NCBI RefSeq assembly: GCF_051594765.1
Contig: NZ_JBPPGJ010000003.1
Location: forward strand, 314,488 to 378,487
Length of the DNA stretch: 64,000 nt
Direction of reading: 5' to 3'
DNA from: Paenibacillus_AR sp051594765
Lineage (GTDB): Bacteria > Bacillota > Bacilli > Paenibacillales > NBRC-103111
Part shown: one piece after another, positions 32,945 to 41,085 of the stretch
Layout of the letters: every line of letters starts with the position of its first letter
How positions within the stretch are numbered: position 1 is the first letter of the stretch
The notes under the pieces: generated by a model
Seen by the model: the letters and a program-made list of their open reading frames with translations, nothing else
What the model was told of the DNA's origin: nothing
Databases searched by the model: none
Translations under genes and position numbers: made by a program

Positions 32945-33790
32945 TTATACCAGTTCCCGCAGATGCTTCGCAAAAGCGTGCAGCAGCTCCCGGGAGCCGT
33001 ACTGCCGGCTGAAATCCTCTATGCCCAGATAGCCGTCATAACCGACGGCCTTCAGATCCTCCAGGAACGACCGGTAATCCACCACACCTTCCGACAGGGG
33101 GAACCAGTCCGAGCTCCAGGACACGGAGCCGTCTCCTCTACCCTGCTTGACCCAGCCCGTGTTCTTGATGTGGACGTGGGCCAAATACGGCCCCAGCAGC
33201 TCCAGCCCCATCCGGAAATTCTCGAAGCCCTCATGCACCATGTTGCCGGGGTCGAACAGCACTCCGATGTGCTCCGGATCGCAGTGGCTGACCAGCCGGT
33301 AGGCGGCGCTGGCGCTGGGGGCGATGGTGTGGTGATGGGTCTCCACCAGGCCTTTCACCCCGTACTTCCGGGCCATCGGCTCCACCGCACGCAGATAAGC
33401 CACCGCTTTCTCGTACAAGACCGGGTAGGGTACGGTCTTGTTATAGCCGGGGACGCCCACGCGGATCATGCGTGCGCCGACTTTTTGCGCAGCGCGGAAC
33501 ACCTGCTCCGTCGCTTCCATCTCGTCTACATTCAGATAAGGGGTCACCGTCAGCAGCTCCAGCCCGTGCTCTGCCGTAATACGACGGAAGCGCTCCAGCT
33601 CCTCGTCCGTTGACCGGGGATCGATGGAGCAGCGGTTGTTCCTCCAGAAGGAGGGAACCTCAGTCTTCGCATCCTCCGGCACCTCCTTGTAGCGCCACTC
33701 GATGCCGTCCAGTCCTGCAGCTTGAGCTTCCGCCACCAGCTCCTCAGGAGTCAGATCGGGGGTAACCACGGTAAACACGGATAATTTCAT
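32945..33790 (-). CDS. sugar phosphate isomerase/epimerase family protein
   Basis: A 281-residue TIM-barrel protein of the xylose-isomerase-like (AP endonuclease 2) superfamily. Metal-ligand positions are recognisable: E in GLVETHHHT near 152, D in VLFDPGNM near 189, H in HVHIKNT near 215 and E near the C-terminal GIEDFSR. These act on sugars, inositols or related small molecules; the substrate cannot be predicted. AAAGGGG lies upstream of ATG. A palindrome of LacI type lies 22 bases before the start, suggesting carbohydrate control. Confidence 0.85.
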   Translation of the reverse strand: MKLSVFTVVTPDLTPEELVAEAQAAGLDGIEWRYKEVPEDAKTEVPSFWRNNRCSIDPRSTDEELERFRRITAEHGLELLTVTPYLNVDEMEATEQVFRAAQKVGARMIRVGVPGYNKTVPYPVLYEKAVAYLRAVEPMARKYGVKGLVETHHHTIAPSASAAYRLVSHCDPEHIGVLFDPGNMVHEGFENFRMGLELLGPYLAHVHIKNTGWVKQGRGDGSVSWSSDWFPLSEGVVDYRSFLEDLKAVGYDGYLGIEDFSRQYGSRELLHAFAKHLRELV

Positions 33791-33811
33791 AAGGATGAGC
33801 CCCTTTCATCA

Positions 33812-33825
33812 TTGAAACGTTTCAA
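33812..33825. promoter_or_regulatory. LacI-type operator palindrome
   Basis: TTGAAACGTTTCAA is a perfect 14-bp palindrome with a central CG, typical of LacI/GalR family sites. It differs from the CcpA cre consensus by spacing. It sits upstream of the sugar isomerase gene. No LacI regulator is in the window. Confidence 0.55.
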
Positions 33826-33899
33826 ACCATATCATACTTCAACTTACTCCCATTGGACAGCTCTATTCCTCCATCCCGCCCAATTCCCGAAAAAAGCTC

Positions 33900-34201
33900 T
33901 TGACACCTGATTTACCCAAGTGGTAATATTTCCTTCCGTTCCCAAATTCCAATGGCGCCGATGCTGCGGCCGCCTGTACTTGGGACGATGCTTCATGCCC
34001 TTATGCTTACGCTATTGCCGCCGGATTCTCCGGGGGAACAGCCTCTAAGCTGATGCTTTCGAAAGCCGGTCCACGCGACCCGCCCAGCAACCGATGTTGA
34101 TGTTACCGAGCCGATCTCCCCGGCTTAGGCTCAACCGCTCTGTTGATGACATTCGAAGCCAGCTGGAAGTGCTGGCACCCTTACACTTCTCTTATAGGAG
34201 G
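33900..34201 (+). promoter_or_regulatory. promoter and long structured leader of the ABC operon
   Basis: TTGACA (33900-33905), 18 bp, TAATAT (33924-33929) is followed by an untranslated leader of about 270 bases before GTG 34210. Visible hairpins include CCGGATTCTCCGG-type pairing near 34020-34035, GCCG/CGGC near 34112-34126, and GCCAGC-7-GCTGGC (34158-34176) shortly before the ribosome binding site. No riboswitch class recognised. The rest of the 33791-34209 gap is otherwise empty. Confidence 0.5.
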
Positions 34202-34209
34202 ATCCACCC

Positions 34210-35187
34210 GTGATAACCGTAGAAGGCTTAAGCAAGTCGTTCCGCGTCCCCAAACGGACTTCCGGCCTGAAGCAAGCGATGAAAGCGCTTGTAGCCCGAG
34301 AGCATACGGATATCCATGCTCTTAGCGACATCTCCTTCTCCATCGCTCCCGGCGAGATCGTCGGGTACATCGGCCCGAACGGCGCCGGCAAGTCCACCAC
34401 CATTAAGATCATGAGCGGCATCCTGGTCCCCGATCGGGGCACCTGTTCCATTCTAGGCTACACCCCCTGGAAGGACCGTGTCCCCTACGTCAAGCGGATC
34501 GGCGTCGTCTTCGGCCAGCGCTCCCAGCTCTGGTGGGACGTCCCCGTCCTGGACTCCTTCGAGCTGCTCCGTGAAATTTACCGCATCCCCGCGAAGGATT
34601 ACCACTCCAACCTATCCATGCTTACCGAAACGCTGGATCTCGCCTCCCTGCTGTCCACCCCCGTCCGCCAGCTCAGCCTGGGCCAACGGATGCGCTGCGA
34701 GATCGCCGCCTCCCTCCTGCACAGTCCCGACCTGCTCTTCCTGGACGAACCCACCATTGGCCTGGATGCCGTATCGAAGATCGCTGTCCGGCAATTCATC
34801 CGCACCATCAACCGGGAGAAGGGCGTCACCGTCATCCTGACCACCCATGATATGAACGATATCGAAGCCCTGGCCCACCGGCTCCTCCTGATCGGCAAGG
34901 GACGGCTGCTGTATGACGGCAGCCTGACGGATCTCCGAACCCGGTTCGGCAGTGCCAAGGTGGTGACGGTCGATTACCGGGAGCACCCCAGCCCTTTGCA
35001 GATCGAGGGGACCTCTCTGCTCTCCTGGTCTCCGGAGCGGGCCGTCCTGGGCGTGAACACGGACCATACCCCTATCGCCCAGCTGATGACCCGGCTCACC
35101 GAGCAGGTGGAGGTGTTGGACCTCTCCGTGGAGACCGAGCCCATCGAGGACATCATCGTCCGGCTGTACAAGGAGTTCCAGATATGA
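34210..35187 (+). CDS. ABC-2 exporter ATPase, uncharacterised type
   Basis: A 325-residue ATPase of the group paired with two ABC-2 permeases (COG4586-like). Walker A GPNGAGKST (near 60), signature LSLGQRMRCE (near 156), Walker B LLFLDEPTIGLD (near 176) and a C-terminal domain are visible. Start GTG 34210 has AGGAGG upstream. It overlaps the next gene by 4 bp (ATGA). It powers an exporter of unknown substrate. Long leader upstream. Confidence 0.9.
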   Translation: MITVEGLSKSFRVPKRTSGLKQAMKALVAREHTDIHALSDISFSIAPGEIVGYIGPNGAGKSTTIKIMSGILVPDRGTCSILGYTPWKDRVPYVKRIGVVFGQRSQLWWDVPVLDSFELLREIYRIPAKDYHSNLSMLTETLDLASLLSTPVRQLSLGQRMRCEIAASLLHSPDLLFLDEPTIGLDAVSKIAVRQFIRTINREKGVTVILTTHDMNDIEALAHRLLLIGKGRLLYDGSLTDLRTRFGSAKVVTVDYREHPSPLQIEGTSLLSWSPERAVLGVNTDHTPIAQLMTRLTEQVEVLDLSVETEPIEDIIVRLYKEFQI

Positions 35188-35987
35188 GAGCCTACCGAGC
35201 CGTCTTCAAGCTTCGGATGCTGCTGGGGCTGCAATATCGGGTTGCGGCCTTGGCCGGAGTGGCCACCCAATTTTTCTGGGGCATGATGATGATCATGATC
35301 TATGAGGCCTTTTACAGCCATACGACGGGTACGCCCCCCATCTCCCTGAACGATCTGATCACCTATCTGTGGCTCCAGCAGTCCTTCCTCGCCTTCATCA
35401 TGCTGTGGTACCGGGACATGGAGATCTTCAACCTGATCACGAGCGGCAATATTGCCTATGAACTGTGCCGTCCCTGCGGTCTGTACGGCTTCTGGTACGC
35501 CAAGCTGATCGCCCAGCGGCTCTCCGGCGCCCTACTGCGCTGTTCGCCCATCCTGGTCGTGGCCTTCCTGCTGCCGGAGCCCTACGGCTTGGACCTGCCG
35601 CCTTCCTGGGCCTCTGCGCTCCTCTTCTTGGTGACGCTGAGCTTGGGGCTCATGGTGCTGACCGCCATATCCATGTTCATCTATATCTCCGTCTTCTACA
35701 CCATGTCGCCCGTAGGCTCCACGCTCCTGATCGGCGTCTTGGGAGAGTTCTGCGCCGGACTGGTCATTCCAGTCCCCCTTATGCCCGGCTGGCTGCAGCA
35801 GATCGTGTCGGCTCTGCCCTTCCGCTACGCGTCGGACCTCCCCTTCCGGGTGTACTCCGGCCATATTCCCGTACCGGAGGCACTGTGGGGCGTCCTGATC
35901 CAGCTCGCCTGGCTGGCTCTCTTGGTCGGGACGGGCAGCATCTGGCTCCGGCGTTCCCTGCGCCGAGTTGTGATTCAAGGAGGTTGA
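35184..35987 (+). CDS. ABC-2 exporter permease 1
   Basis: A 267-residue membrane protein with six predicted segments, of the ABC2_membrane_6 / COG4587-like type. It overlaps the ATPase gene by 4 bp and is followed at 6 bases by the second permease. The N-terminus (RAYRAVFKLRMLLGLQYR) is basic and cytoplasmic. Likely forms a heterodimeric channel with the next protein. Confidence 0.88.
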   Translation: MRAYRAVFKLRMLLGLQYRVAALAGVATQFFWGMMMIMIYEAFYSHTTGTPPISLNDLITYLWLQQSFLAFIMLWYRDMEIFNLITSGNIAYELCRPCGLYGFWYAKLIAQRLSGALLRCSPILVVAFLLPEPYGLDLPPSWASALLFLVTLSLGLMVLTAISMFIYISVFYTMSPVGSTLLIGVLGEFCAGLVIPVPLMPGWLQQIVSALPFRYASDLPFRVYSGHIPVPEALWGVLIQLAWLALLVGTGSIWLRRSLRRVVIQGG

Positions 35988-35993
35988 TCCCGG

Positions 35994-36782
35994 ATGAAAC
36001 TGTATCTTCACTACATACGCATCGGCTTCAAGTCCCAGATGCAATACCGCGCCTCCTTCTGGCTGCTCGCCTTCGGGCAATTCTTCATCCCCTTCTTCGT
36101 CTTCGCCGGACTGGTGTTCCTCTTCGACCGGTTCGGGCAGATTCGGGGATGGACCTTCGCGGAGGTGGCGCTCAGCTACGCCATCATCAATATGGCCTTC
36201 GCCGTCAGCGTCTGCTTCGCCAGGGGCTTCGACTCCTTCTCGAGTCTGGTCGTCAACGGAGAGTTCGACCGCCTCCTGGTCCGCCCCCGCACCACGGCCT
36301 TACAGGTCATCGGCTACAAGTTCGAGTTCAACCGGGTAGGGCGGCTGCTGCAGGGAGGGATCGTCTTCGTCTGGGCGCTCTGGTCCCTGCCTCTGGATTG
36401 GACGTTCCTCCGGGTCCTGACCTTGTTCCTGATGATCGCCAGCGGCACGTGCATCTTCACCGGGTTGTACATTCTGGCCGCCACCCTATGCTTTTGGACC
36501 GTTCAAGGCCTGGAGGTGGCCAATATCTTCACCGACGGCGGAAGAGAGCTGGCCCAGTACCCGATCCAGATCTATCAGAAGGCCTTCGCCCGCTTCTTCA
36601 CCTTCATCGTTCCGTTCGGCTGTGCCAACTACTACCCGCTGCTCTATGTACTGGGCCGAACCGATCCGGGCATCTCCAGCTTGCCTTATCTCCTGGCCCC
36701 CCTCTGGGGCATCGCCTTCCTGGTCCCGTGCCTCCTTATTTGGCGCTTTGGCGTCCGGCACTATCGGTCCACCGGATCTTGA
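35994..36782 (+). CDS. ABC-2 exporter permease 2
   Basis: A 262-residue membrane protein with six segments, of the COG3694-like partner type. AAGGAGG lies just upstream of its ATG. The three genes form one operon ended by the terminator at 36793-36830. The substrate is unknown; members are found near antibiotic or stress loci. No resistance gene is adjacent. Confidence 0.88.
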   Translation: MKLYLHYIRIGFKSQMQYRASFWLLAFGQFFIPFFVFAGLVFLFDRFGQIRGWTFAEVALSYAIINMAFAVSVCFARGFDSFSSLVVNGEFDRLLVRPRTTALQVIGYKFEFNRVGRLLQGGIVFVWALWSLPLDWTFLRVLTLFLMIASGTCIFTGLYILAATLCFWTVQGLEVANIFTDGGRELAQYPIQIYQKAFARFFTFIVPFGCANYYPLLYVLGRTDPGISSLPYLLAPLWGIAFLVPCLLIWRFGVRHYRSTGS

Positions 36783-36792
36783 TTATCAAGCG

Positions 36793-36830
36793 AAGGAATC
36801 GTCCCGTTAAAGGTTCGATTCCTTTTCTTT
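36793..36830 (+). terminator. rho-independent terminator
   Basis: AAGGAATCG (36793-36801) pairs with CGATTCCTT (36816-36824), followed by TTCTTTT. It overlaps the end of the convergent DUF421 gene. Confidence 0.8.
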
Positions 36831-37499
36831 TAGACTCAGGTAAAGCTCCCCCTCCGGGGTCAGTTGGGCCAGCAGCACGTCCTCCAGCCGGACCTCTTGG
36901 TCATCGAGCTCCTTCATCAGCCACTGCCGGTCCTTCCCTGCCGCCTTCAGATTCTCATCCAGAATGTGGCTGTCGGTAATGCAGGCCTGCGTCATCCCGC
37001 TCTCCGCGGCATGCAGCTGCAGATCCTTGCAGGTAACCGGGAGTACTTCCCCCTTCTTCAGCACAGACACAGAACCGTCCGTCTCGAAGTATGCGCTCTG
37101 GATCTCATCCAGCCGGAACACATCCTTCTTGCGCAGGAGCATCAAGAGGTCGTTCACCGTCAACCGGGTCTGTCGAAGGGACTTGGGAAGGATCCGGCCC
37201 TCGAGGATGACCAGGATGGGCTTGCCCTCGAATAGCTTCCTCCCTCTCCAGCTGTACAAGGAGATATAATCGGAGAGCAGTGCCAGCAAGGAGAAAAAGG
37301 ACAGCCCCATAACCCCGATCCATAAGGGTACAGAGTGATTGAATATCAAATTGCCGCCGATGGCTCCGAAGGTGACCCCCGCCACAAAATCAAAGAAGGT
37401 CATATGGGAGATCAGCTTCTTCCCGATAATTCTCGACCAGATTAAGAGCGCGGTAAACGCAACCGCCACCCTCAGCAGAGTATCCCATGTCAGGTTCAT
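36807..37499 (-). CDS. DUF421 (YetF-type) membrane protein
   Basis: A 230-residue protein with three N-terminal membrane segments (about 8-28, 34-54 and 58-78) and a cytoplasmic YetF C-terminal domain (LTVNDLLMLLRKKDVFRLDEI). ATG 37499 has AGGGGCGGAT upstream; upstream ATGs do not. Function is unknown for the family, several copies of which are found in sporulating Firmicutes. It converges on the ABC operon, with the terminator inside its last codons. Confidence 0.88.
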   Translation of the reverse strand: MNLTWDTLLRVAVAFTALLIWSRIIGKKLISHMTFFDFVAGVTFGAIGGNLIFNHSVPLWIGVMGLSFFSLLALLSDYISLYSWRGRKLFEGKPILVILEGRILPKSLRQTRLTVNDLLMLLRKKDVFRLDEIQSAYFETDGSVSVLKKGEVLPVTCKDLQLHAAESGMTQACITDSHILDENLKAAGKDRQWLMKELDDQEVRLEDVLLAQLTPEGELYLSLKEKESNL

Positions 37500-37615
37500 A
37501 TTCCGATCCGCCCCTTCTTTCCCAGTTTGCCCCCTCTGGATAAGGGTCATCCTGAACCCCATGAATATTCGCTTGGTCCTTGGAGGAGAGTAACCGGTAG
37601 GAGCGTGACGGAATC

Positions 37616-37816
37616 ATGGATCAACTCAATGAATGGCTGGATAAGCTTTCCCACGATTATCTCCTAATTACGATCGCCGCCGGATTGTTCTTTGCGGGCA
37701 AGGCCGTAACGGGCTATTTCACCTACCGGCATTACAACCGGAAGTTCGACCGGCTGGAACGGCTGCTGGAGCAGGAACGCGCCCGGAATGCACCGGAGCG
37801 GCCCTCTGATCGGTGA
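37616..37816 (+). CDS. small single-pass membrane protein
   Basis: A 66-residue protein with one membrane segment (about 15-35) and a basic, charged C-terminal tail (KFDRLERLLEQERARN). Start ATG 37616 with TAGGAG about 13 bases upstream. Divergent from the DUF421 gene. It is terminated by the hairpin at 37843-37884. Family not recognised. Confidence 0.6.
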   Translation: MDQLNEWLDKLSHDYLLITIAAGLFFAGKAVTGYFTYRHYNRKFDRLERLLEQERARNAPERPSDR

Positions 37817-37842
37817 AGCTCCTGCTTCGCCGGACATAACAA

Positions 37843-37884
37843 AACGGGTGCCCCAACGTTTTCACGTGGAACACCCGTTTTTTT
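37843..37884 (+). terminator. terminator whose loop carries a parS-like sequence
   Basis: AACGGGTG (37843-37850) pairs with CACCCGTT (37872-37879), followed by seven T. The loop contains GTTTTCACGTGGAACA (37858-37873), which matches 14 of 16 positions of the parS consensus, with both differences at one end. Confidence 0.75.
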
Positions 37885-37991
37885 GACCTATCGGCTCCGT
37901 CCCGCTATCCACAAGTGGATAAGCTCGCCCTTGCCCTCACCTTGTGCCGTAGGCTTAGCATTATCCCCATGTGTACAACGTGTGGGCCAAA

Positions 37992-38022
37992 TAAAAAGAC
38001 AAGCCCGGCTGGACTTGTCTTC
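37992..38022 (-). terminator. terminator of the rpsF-ssb-rpsR operon
   Basis: On the minus strand AAGACAAG pairs with CTTGTCTT, followed by TTTTATTT. Confidence 0.8.
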
Positions 38023-38030
38023 TTGGTGTA

Positions 38031-38318
38031 CTATTCGGTGGTGTACGGCAGCAGAGCTACGGTACGGGCACGCTTGATCGCAGTGGTCAAAGCGCGTTGG
38101 TACTTCGCGGAAGTACCGGTCACACGGCGGGGCAGGATCTTGCCGCGCTCGCTGATGAACTTGCGAAGGGTTTCGATGTCTTTATAGTCAATGTGAGTGA
38201 TCTTGTTCACAGTGAAATAGCAGACTTTACGACGCTTGTTGCGTCCTTTGCCGCCGCGGGAGAATTTACGCTCGCCACGGTCTTCGCCACCGGCGTTGTC
38301 TCTCTTTTGGAAAGCCAT
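38031..38318 (-). CDS. rpsR: 30S ribosomal protein S18
   Basis: The 95-residue S18 has the conserved core KVCYFTVNKITHIDYKD and the C-terminal TGTSAKYQRALTTAIKRAR. It binds the 30S platform next to S6. The N-terminal extension, basic and Gly-rich (GGEDRGERKFSRGGKGR), is about 15 residues longer than the usual 79-residue form. Third gene of the rpsF-ssb-rpsR operon. Confidence 0.97.
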   Translation of the reverse strand: MAFQKRDNAGGEDRGERKFSRGGKGRNKRRKVCYFTVNKITHIDYKDIETLRKFISERGKILPRRVTGTSAKYQRALTTAIKRARTVALLPYTTE

Positions 38319-38338
38319 CTGGTTTCAGTCCTTTCGTG

Positions 38339-38875
38339 TTAGAATGGCAAATCATCATCGGAAATGTCAATCGGTTTTCCGTCGTCCGAGAACGGATCCG
38401 CATTGTTGCTGCCGCCCCGATTGCCGCCGCCGTAGCTGCTTCCGCCACCGCCGCCATAGTTTCCGCCGCCTCCGCTGTTACGGTTGCCGCCTCCACCACC
38501 GCCGCTGTTGCCTCCGCCGCCTTGGAACTCACCGCCGCCACCTTCGCCGCCGCGGTTCGCCGATTCAAGGAACCGCACGTTGTCCGCAATAACTTCGGTG
38601 ACATAGACCTTCTTGCCTTCGTTGTTCTCGTAGTTCCGCACCTGAATGCGTCCTTCCACTGCCGCCAGACGTCCCTTGCGAAGATAATTCGCACAAGTCT
38701 CGGCTAATTGGCGCCAGGTGACCACCGGAATAAAATCGGCTTCCCGCTCATTCTGGTTGTTGGAGAAAGGACGGTCCACGGCCAGCGTGAACTGCGTTAC
38801 CGCCACGCCTGTGGGGGTATAACGAAGCTCCGGATCCCGGGTTAAGCGACCGATCAAGATAACACGGTTTAACAC
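38339..38875 (-). CDS. ssb: single-stranded DNA-binding protein
   Basis: A 178-residue SSB from GTG 38875 (GGAGGG six bases upstream; the frame begins MLNRVILIGRLTRDPELRYT as in B. subtilis SsbA). OB fold at residues 1-107, then a Gly/Asn/Ser-rich linker of about 55 residues and the acidic tip DISDDDLPF that recruits repair and replication partners. Between rpsF and rpsR. An upstream ATG at 38890 has poor spacing. Confidence 0.96.
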   Translation of the reverse strand: MLNRVILIGRLTRDPELRYTPTGVAVTQFTLAVDRPFSNNQNEREADFIPVVTWRQLAETCANYLRKGRLAAVEGRIQVRNYENNEGKKVYVTEVIADNVRFLESANRGGEGGGGEFQGGGGNSGGGGGGNRNSGGGGNYGGGGGSSYGGGNRGGSNNADPFSDDGKPIDISDDDLPF

Positions 38876-38911
38876 ACGAATCCCTCCCAAACATCATCCA
38901 CAGCTCTGCAA

Positions 38912-39202
38912 TTAAGCAACGACGTCGTTAACGATGAGGAAACGGATTACCTCATCAGAGATCTTCATGACGCGGTCGAGTTCTGCAACAACAGCCGGCT
39001 CGGCGTTGAAGTGAACCAGGACGTAAATCCCGTCACGCATCTTGTTGATCTCATACGCCAGACGGCGCTTGCCCATTACATCACTCTTGGTGACTTCGCC
39101 ACCGTTGGATGTGATGATGTTTGCAAACTTCTCCACTGCGGACTGAACAGCTTCCTGTTCCAGCTCCGAACGAAGGATGTACATCACTTCGTATTTGCGC
39201 AT
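38912..39202 (-). CDS. rpsF: 30S ribosomal protein S6
   Basis: The 96-residue S6 begins MRKYEVMYILRSELEQ with AAGGAGGTG ideally placed. The upstream ATG at 39253 is not used. The conserved MGKRRLAYEI region lies near 45-54. It pairs with S18 on 16S rRNA. First gene of the operon. The leader carries a hairpin that may be the S6:S18 autoregulatory site. Confidence 0.97.
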   Translation of the reverse strand: MRKYEVMYILRSELEQEAVQSAVEKFANIITSNGGEVTKSDVMGKRRLAYEINKMRDGIYVLVHFNAEPAVVAELDRVMKISDEVIRFLIVNDVVA

Positions 39203-39248
39203 GTGTTTCACCTCCTTATGGACTATGCGGCTCTCCCATGGGTGTATA

Positions 39249-39272
39249 GGCATGTCTCACATGCCGGAAGAG
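39249..39272 (-). promoter_or_regulatory. candidate S6:S18 autoregulatory hairpin
   Basis: On the minus strand a hairpin GGCATG-TGAGA-CATGCC (39265-39249) is preceded by TTCC, giving a CCG next to the stem and CACC about 5 bases after. This resembles the rpsF leader structure that binds S6:S18 in many bacteria, but I could not align it with the consensus. Confidence 0.4.
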
Positions 39273-39446
39273 CAAGGAGTAACGATGATACCAAGGCTCA
39301 TCAAAACTCGCACCATAATACTATATCAAAATCAGACAGAGAACTCAAGTCCAATCGTATGGCCCGTACCACCTGAAATTGCCTCCCCCTCCTCTTCATC
39401 AGCCGGGCTCCCGAAGACCATAATAACGTCATGGGAGGTGATGATC

Positions 39447-39641
39447 ATGGGCGAGGTTACCCGATTCCACGCAGGGCAAAAAGCTCCTAACGACGGCGAG
39501 TACCGAGAGGTCGGTGAGAATGCGGCCGTTCACAGCGCAATCGAGCATCCGGCACACGTTTATCTGAATAAGGGTGAGAAATTCCCGGAGAACAGCAATG
39601 AAGACCGGGCCTGGGTTCTGCAGCGGCGCAAGCAGCGGTAG
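39447..39641 (+). CDS. YjzC-like protein
   Basis: A 64-residue protein from ATG 39447 with GGGAGGTG 8 bases upstream. It matches the YjzC pattern: FHAGQKAPNDGEYREVGE, then a short helix, EHPAHVYLNKGEKFPE and a basic end (QRRKQR). YjzC-family proteins are small, soluble and of unknown function. Divergent from the rpsF operon. Confidence 0.85.
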   Translation: MGEVTRFHAGQKAPNDGEYREVGENAAVHSAIEHPAHVYLNKGEKFPENSNEDRAWVLQRRKQR

Positions 39642-39716
39642 GCCGATCCGATAACCCATGAGCTCCCTAACGGGAGTTCATGCCATACATATGGTTAGAA
39701 CATCTTACAATAAGAA

Positions 39717-39738
39717 AGCACCTCCCACTGGAGGTGCT
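39717..39738 (-). terminator. terminator of tRNA-Ser
   Basis: On the minus strand AGCACCTCC pairs with GGAGGTGCT with a 4-base loop, followed by TTCTTATT. Confidence 0.8.
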
Positions 39739-39751
39739 GAATGGTTATGTA

Positions 39752-39840
39752 TGGCGGAGAGGGTGGGATTCGAACCCACGCACGGTTGCCCGCCTAGCTG
39801 ATTTCGAGTCAGCCCCCTTGGGCCTCTTGGGTACCTCTCC
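39752..39840 (-). tRNA. tRNA-Ser, anticodon CGA
   Basis: The acceptor stem GGAGAGG (39840-39834) pairs with CCTCTCC (39762-39756), followed by G and an encoded CCA (39754-39752). The anticodon arm is GCTGA-CTCGAAA-TCAGC, giving CGA, which reads TCG codons. A long variable arm and the GTTCGAATC T-loop are present. Length 89 including CCA. Confidence 0.97.
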
Positions 39841-39957
39841 GTATGTGCCGCCCCCAAAAAAGCGGGACAAAACGTATTGTACCATAGGACAAACCCGTTG
39901 TGCAACCGCAATTTTTCCCTTTTCTTACTCCGCCAATCGGCCATGGAATCCGGCTCG

Positions 39958-40185
39958 TTACTCTCCTTGTCCCTGGCCCTCTCCCTCTTTTTTCGGTGCC
40001 GAACGCAGCACCTTCTTCAGCTTGCTCTCGAACTTTGCCCGGGGGATCAGCACACTGTGCTGGCAGCCCAGGCATTTCACCCGAATGTCCATGCCCATGC
40101 GGATGATCTCCATCTCGTTGGTTCCGCACGGGTGCGATTTCTTCATCTGAACCACGTCACCCAGTTCGAATTGCTTCCTCTCCAT
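39958..40185 (-). CDS. DUF951 family protein (YyzM-like)
   Basis: A 75-residue protein. It begins FELGDVVQMKKSHPCGTNEMEI and then IRVKCLGCQHSVLIPRAKFE, typical of DUF951, with Cys20, and Cys at the CLGC that could bind zinc. A Lys/Gly/Glu/Gln-rich tail follows. It lies 3 bases after the mscS stop, so it is in one operon with mscS and DUF3343. Function unknown. Confidence 0.9.
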   Translation of the reverse strand: MERKQFELGDVVQMKKSHPCGTNEMEIIRMGMDIRVKCLGCQHSVLIPRAKFESKLKKVLRSAPKKEGEGQGQGE

Positions 40186-40188
40186 GTC

Positions 40189-41085
40189 TCATTCCGCCTT
40201 TGTATTCTTTACGATGCTAACCATCTTCGGATAGGGAATCTCGATCTGATTCTCCTCCAGAGCCGTCTTGAACCGCTTCTTCAGCTCCCGCTCCACGCCA
40301 GCATGGGTATTGGGCTTACACTCCGCCGTAACCCGGATCACCACATCCGAAGCCCCCAGCGTCTGAATCCCCAATACCTCGGGCATCTTCGTCACGTTAT
40401 CCCATTCCGTATAGCTCTCCTCGATCGTGCGCTTCAATACCTCTATCGTACGCTCCACATCTTCCTCATAAGCGATCGGCAGATCCACAACCGCCGTGGA
40501 ATTATAGACGGAGAAGTTGGTCACCTGCTGGATCGAACCGTTTGGGATGATATGAACCTCCCCCGTCCAGCTGCGGACCCGGGTTACCCGGAGGCCAATC
40601 TCCTCCACCGTTCCTTTGAATGTACCGGTTTGGATTACATCCCCTACTCCGAACTGATCCTCGAAGATGATGAAGAAGCCGGTTATAACATCCTTCACCA
40701 AGCTCTGGGCCCCGAAGCCGATGGCCAATCCGATTACTCCCGCCCCGGCCAATACCGGTGCCAGGTTAATGTGCATTTGGCTCAGCACCATGAGTATGAC
40801 AATGAAATTAACCGTATAGGTCACAATGTTGTTCAGCAGCTTGCCAATGGTCTTGGTGCGTCTTTGATCGAACTTTAAGGGGGATCGCTCCCGCTCGATC
40901 ATCATATGGTTCAGCATCCGCTGAGCCACTTTCATAATGATTCTACCAATAGCGATTACTAGGATGATCTTAATCAAGGTCCATGAGAAGTCCGCCCACC
41001 TTGATGCATCCCACACATAATCCTTGATACTGGTCATCAGGCTCCAAGCCGGTTCCGACAGCAGCCCTTCCTTACTGTCATTCAT
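40189..41085 (-). CDS. MscS family mechanosensitive ion channel
   Basis: A 298-residue small-conductance mechanosensitive channel. Three segments: about 33-53, 84-105 and the pore-lining 113-138 (GAGVIGLAIGFGAQSLVKD), then the cytoplasmic beta domain (FGVGDVI, GTVEEIGLRVTRVR) and alpha-beta C-terminus. It opens on membrane tension to release osmolytes. Start ATG 41085 overlaps the upstream DUF3343 gene by 8 bp. Confidence 0.92.
   Translation of the reverse strand: MNDSKEGLLSEPAWSLMTSIKDYVWDASRWADFSWTLIKIILVIAIGRIIMKVAQRMLNHMMIERERSPLKFDQRRTKTIGKLLNNIVTYTVNFIVILMVLSQMHINLAPVLAGAGVIGLAIGFGAQSLVKDVITGFFIIFEDQFGVGDVIQTGTFKGTVEEIGLRVTRVRSWTGEVHIIPNGSIQQVTNFSVYNSTAVVDLPIAYEEDVERTIEVLKRTIEESYTEWDNVTKMPEVLGIQTLGASDVVIRVTAECKPNTHAGVERELKKRFKTALEENQIEIPYPKMVSIVKNTKAE

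Noticed and set aside
33812..33825. CcpA cre site
   Set aside because: The palindrome TTGAAACGTTTCAA lacks the extra base of the cre consensus (TGnAAnCG), so it is called a LacI-type site instead.
34020..34140. c-di-AMP (ydaO) or cobalamin riboswitch in the leader of the ABC operon
   Set aside because: Only a short GGGGGAAC stretch resembles the ydaO class; the other conserved blocks could not be found. I keep it as an unassigned leader.
37916..37990. DnaA box cluster near 37.9 kb (TATCCACAAGTGGATAA)
   Set aside because: A single overlapping pair of box-like sequences far from the origin genes. There is no AT-rich unwinding region, so I do not call it an origin element.
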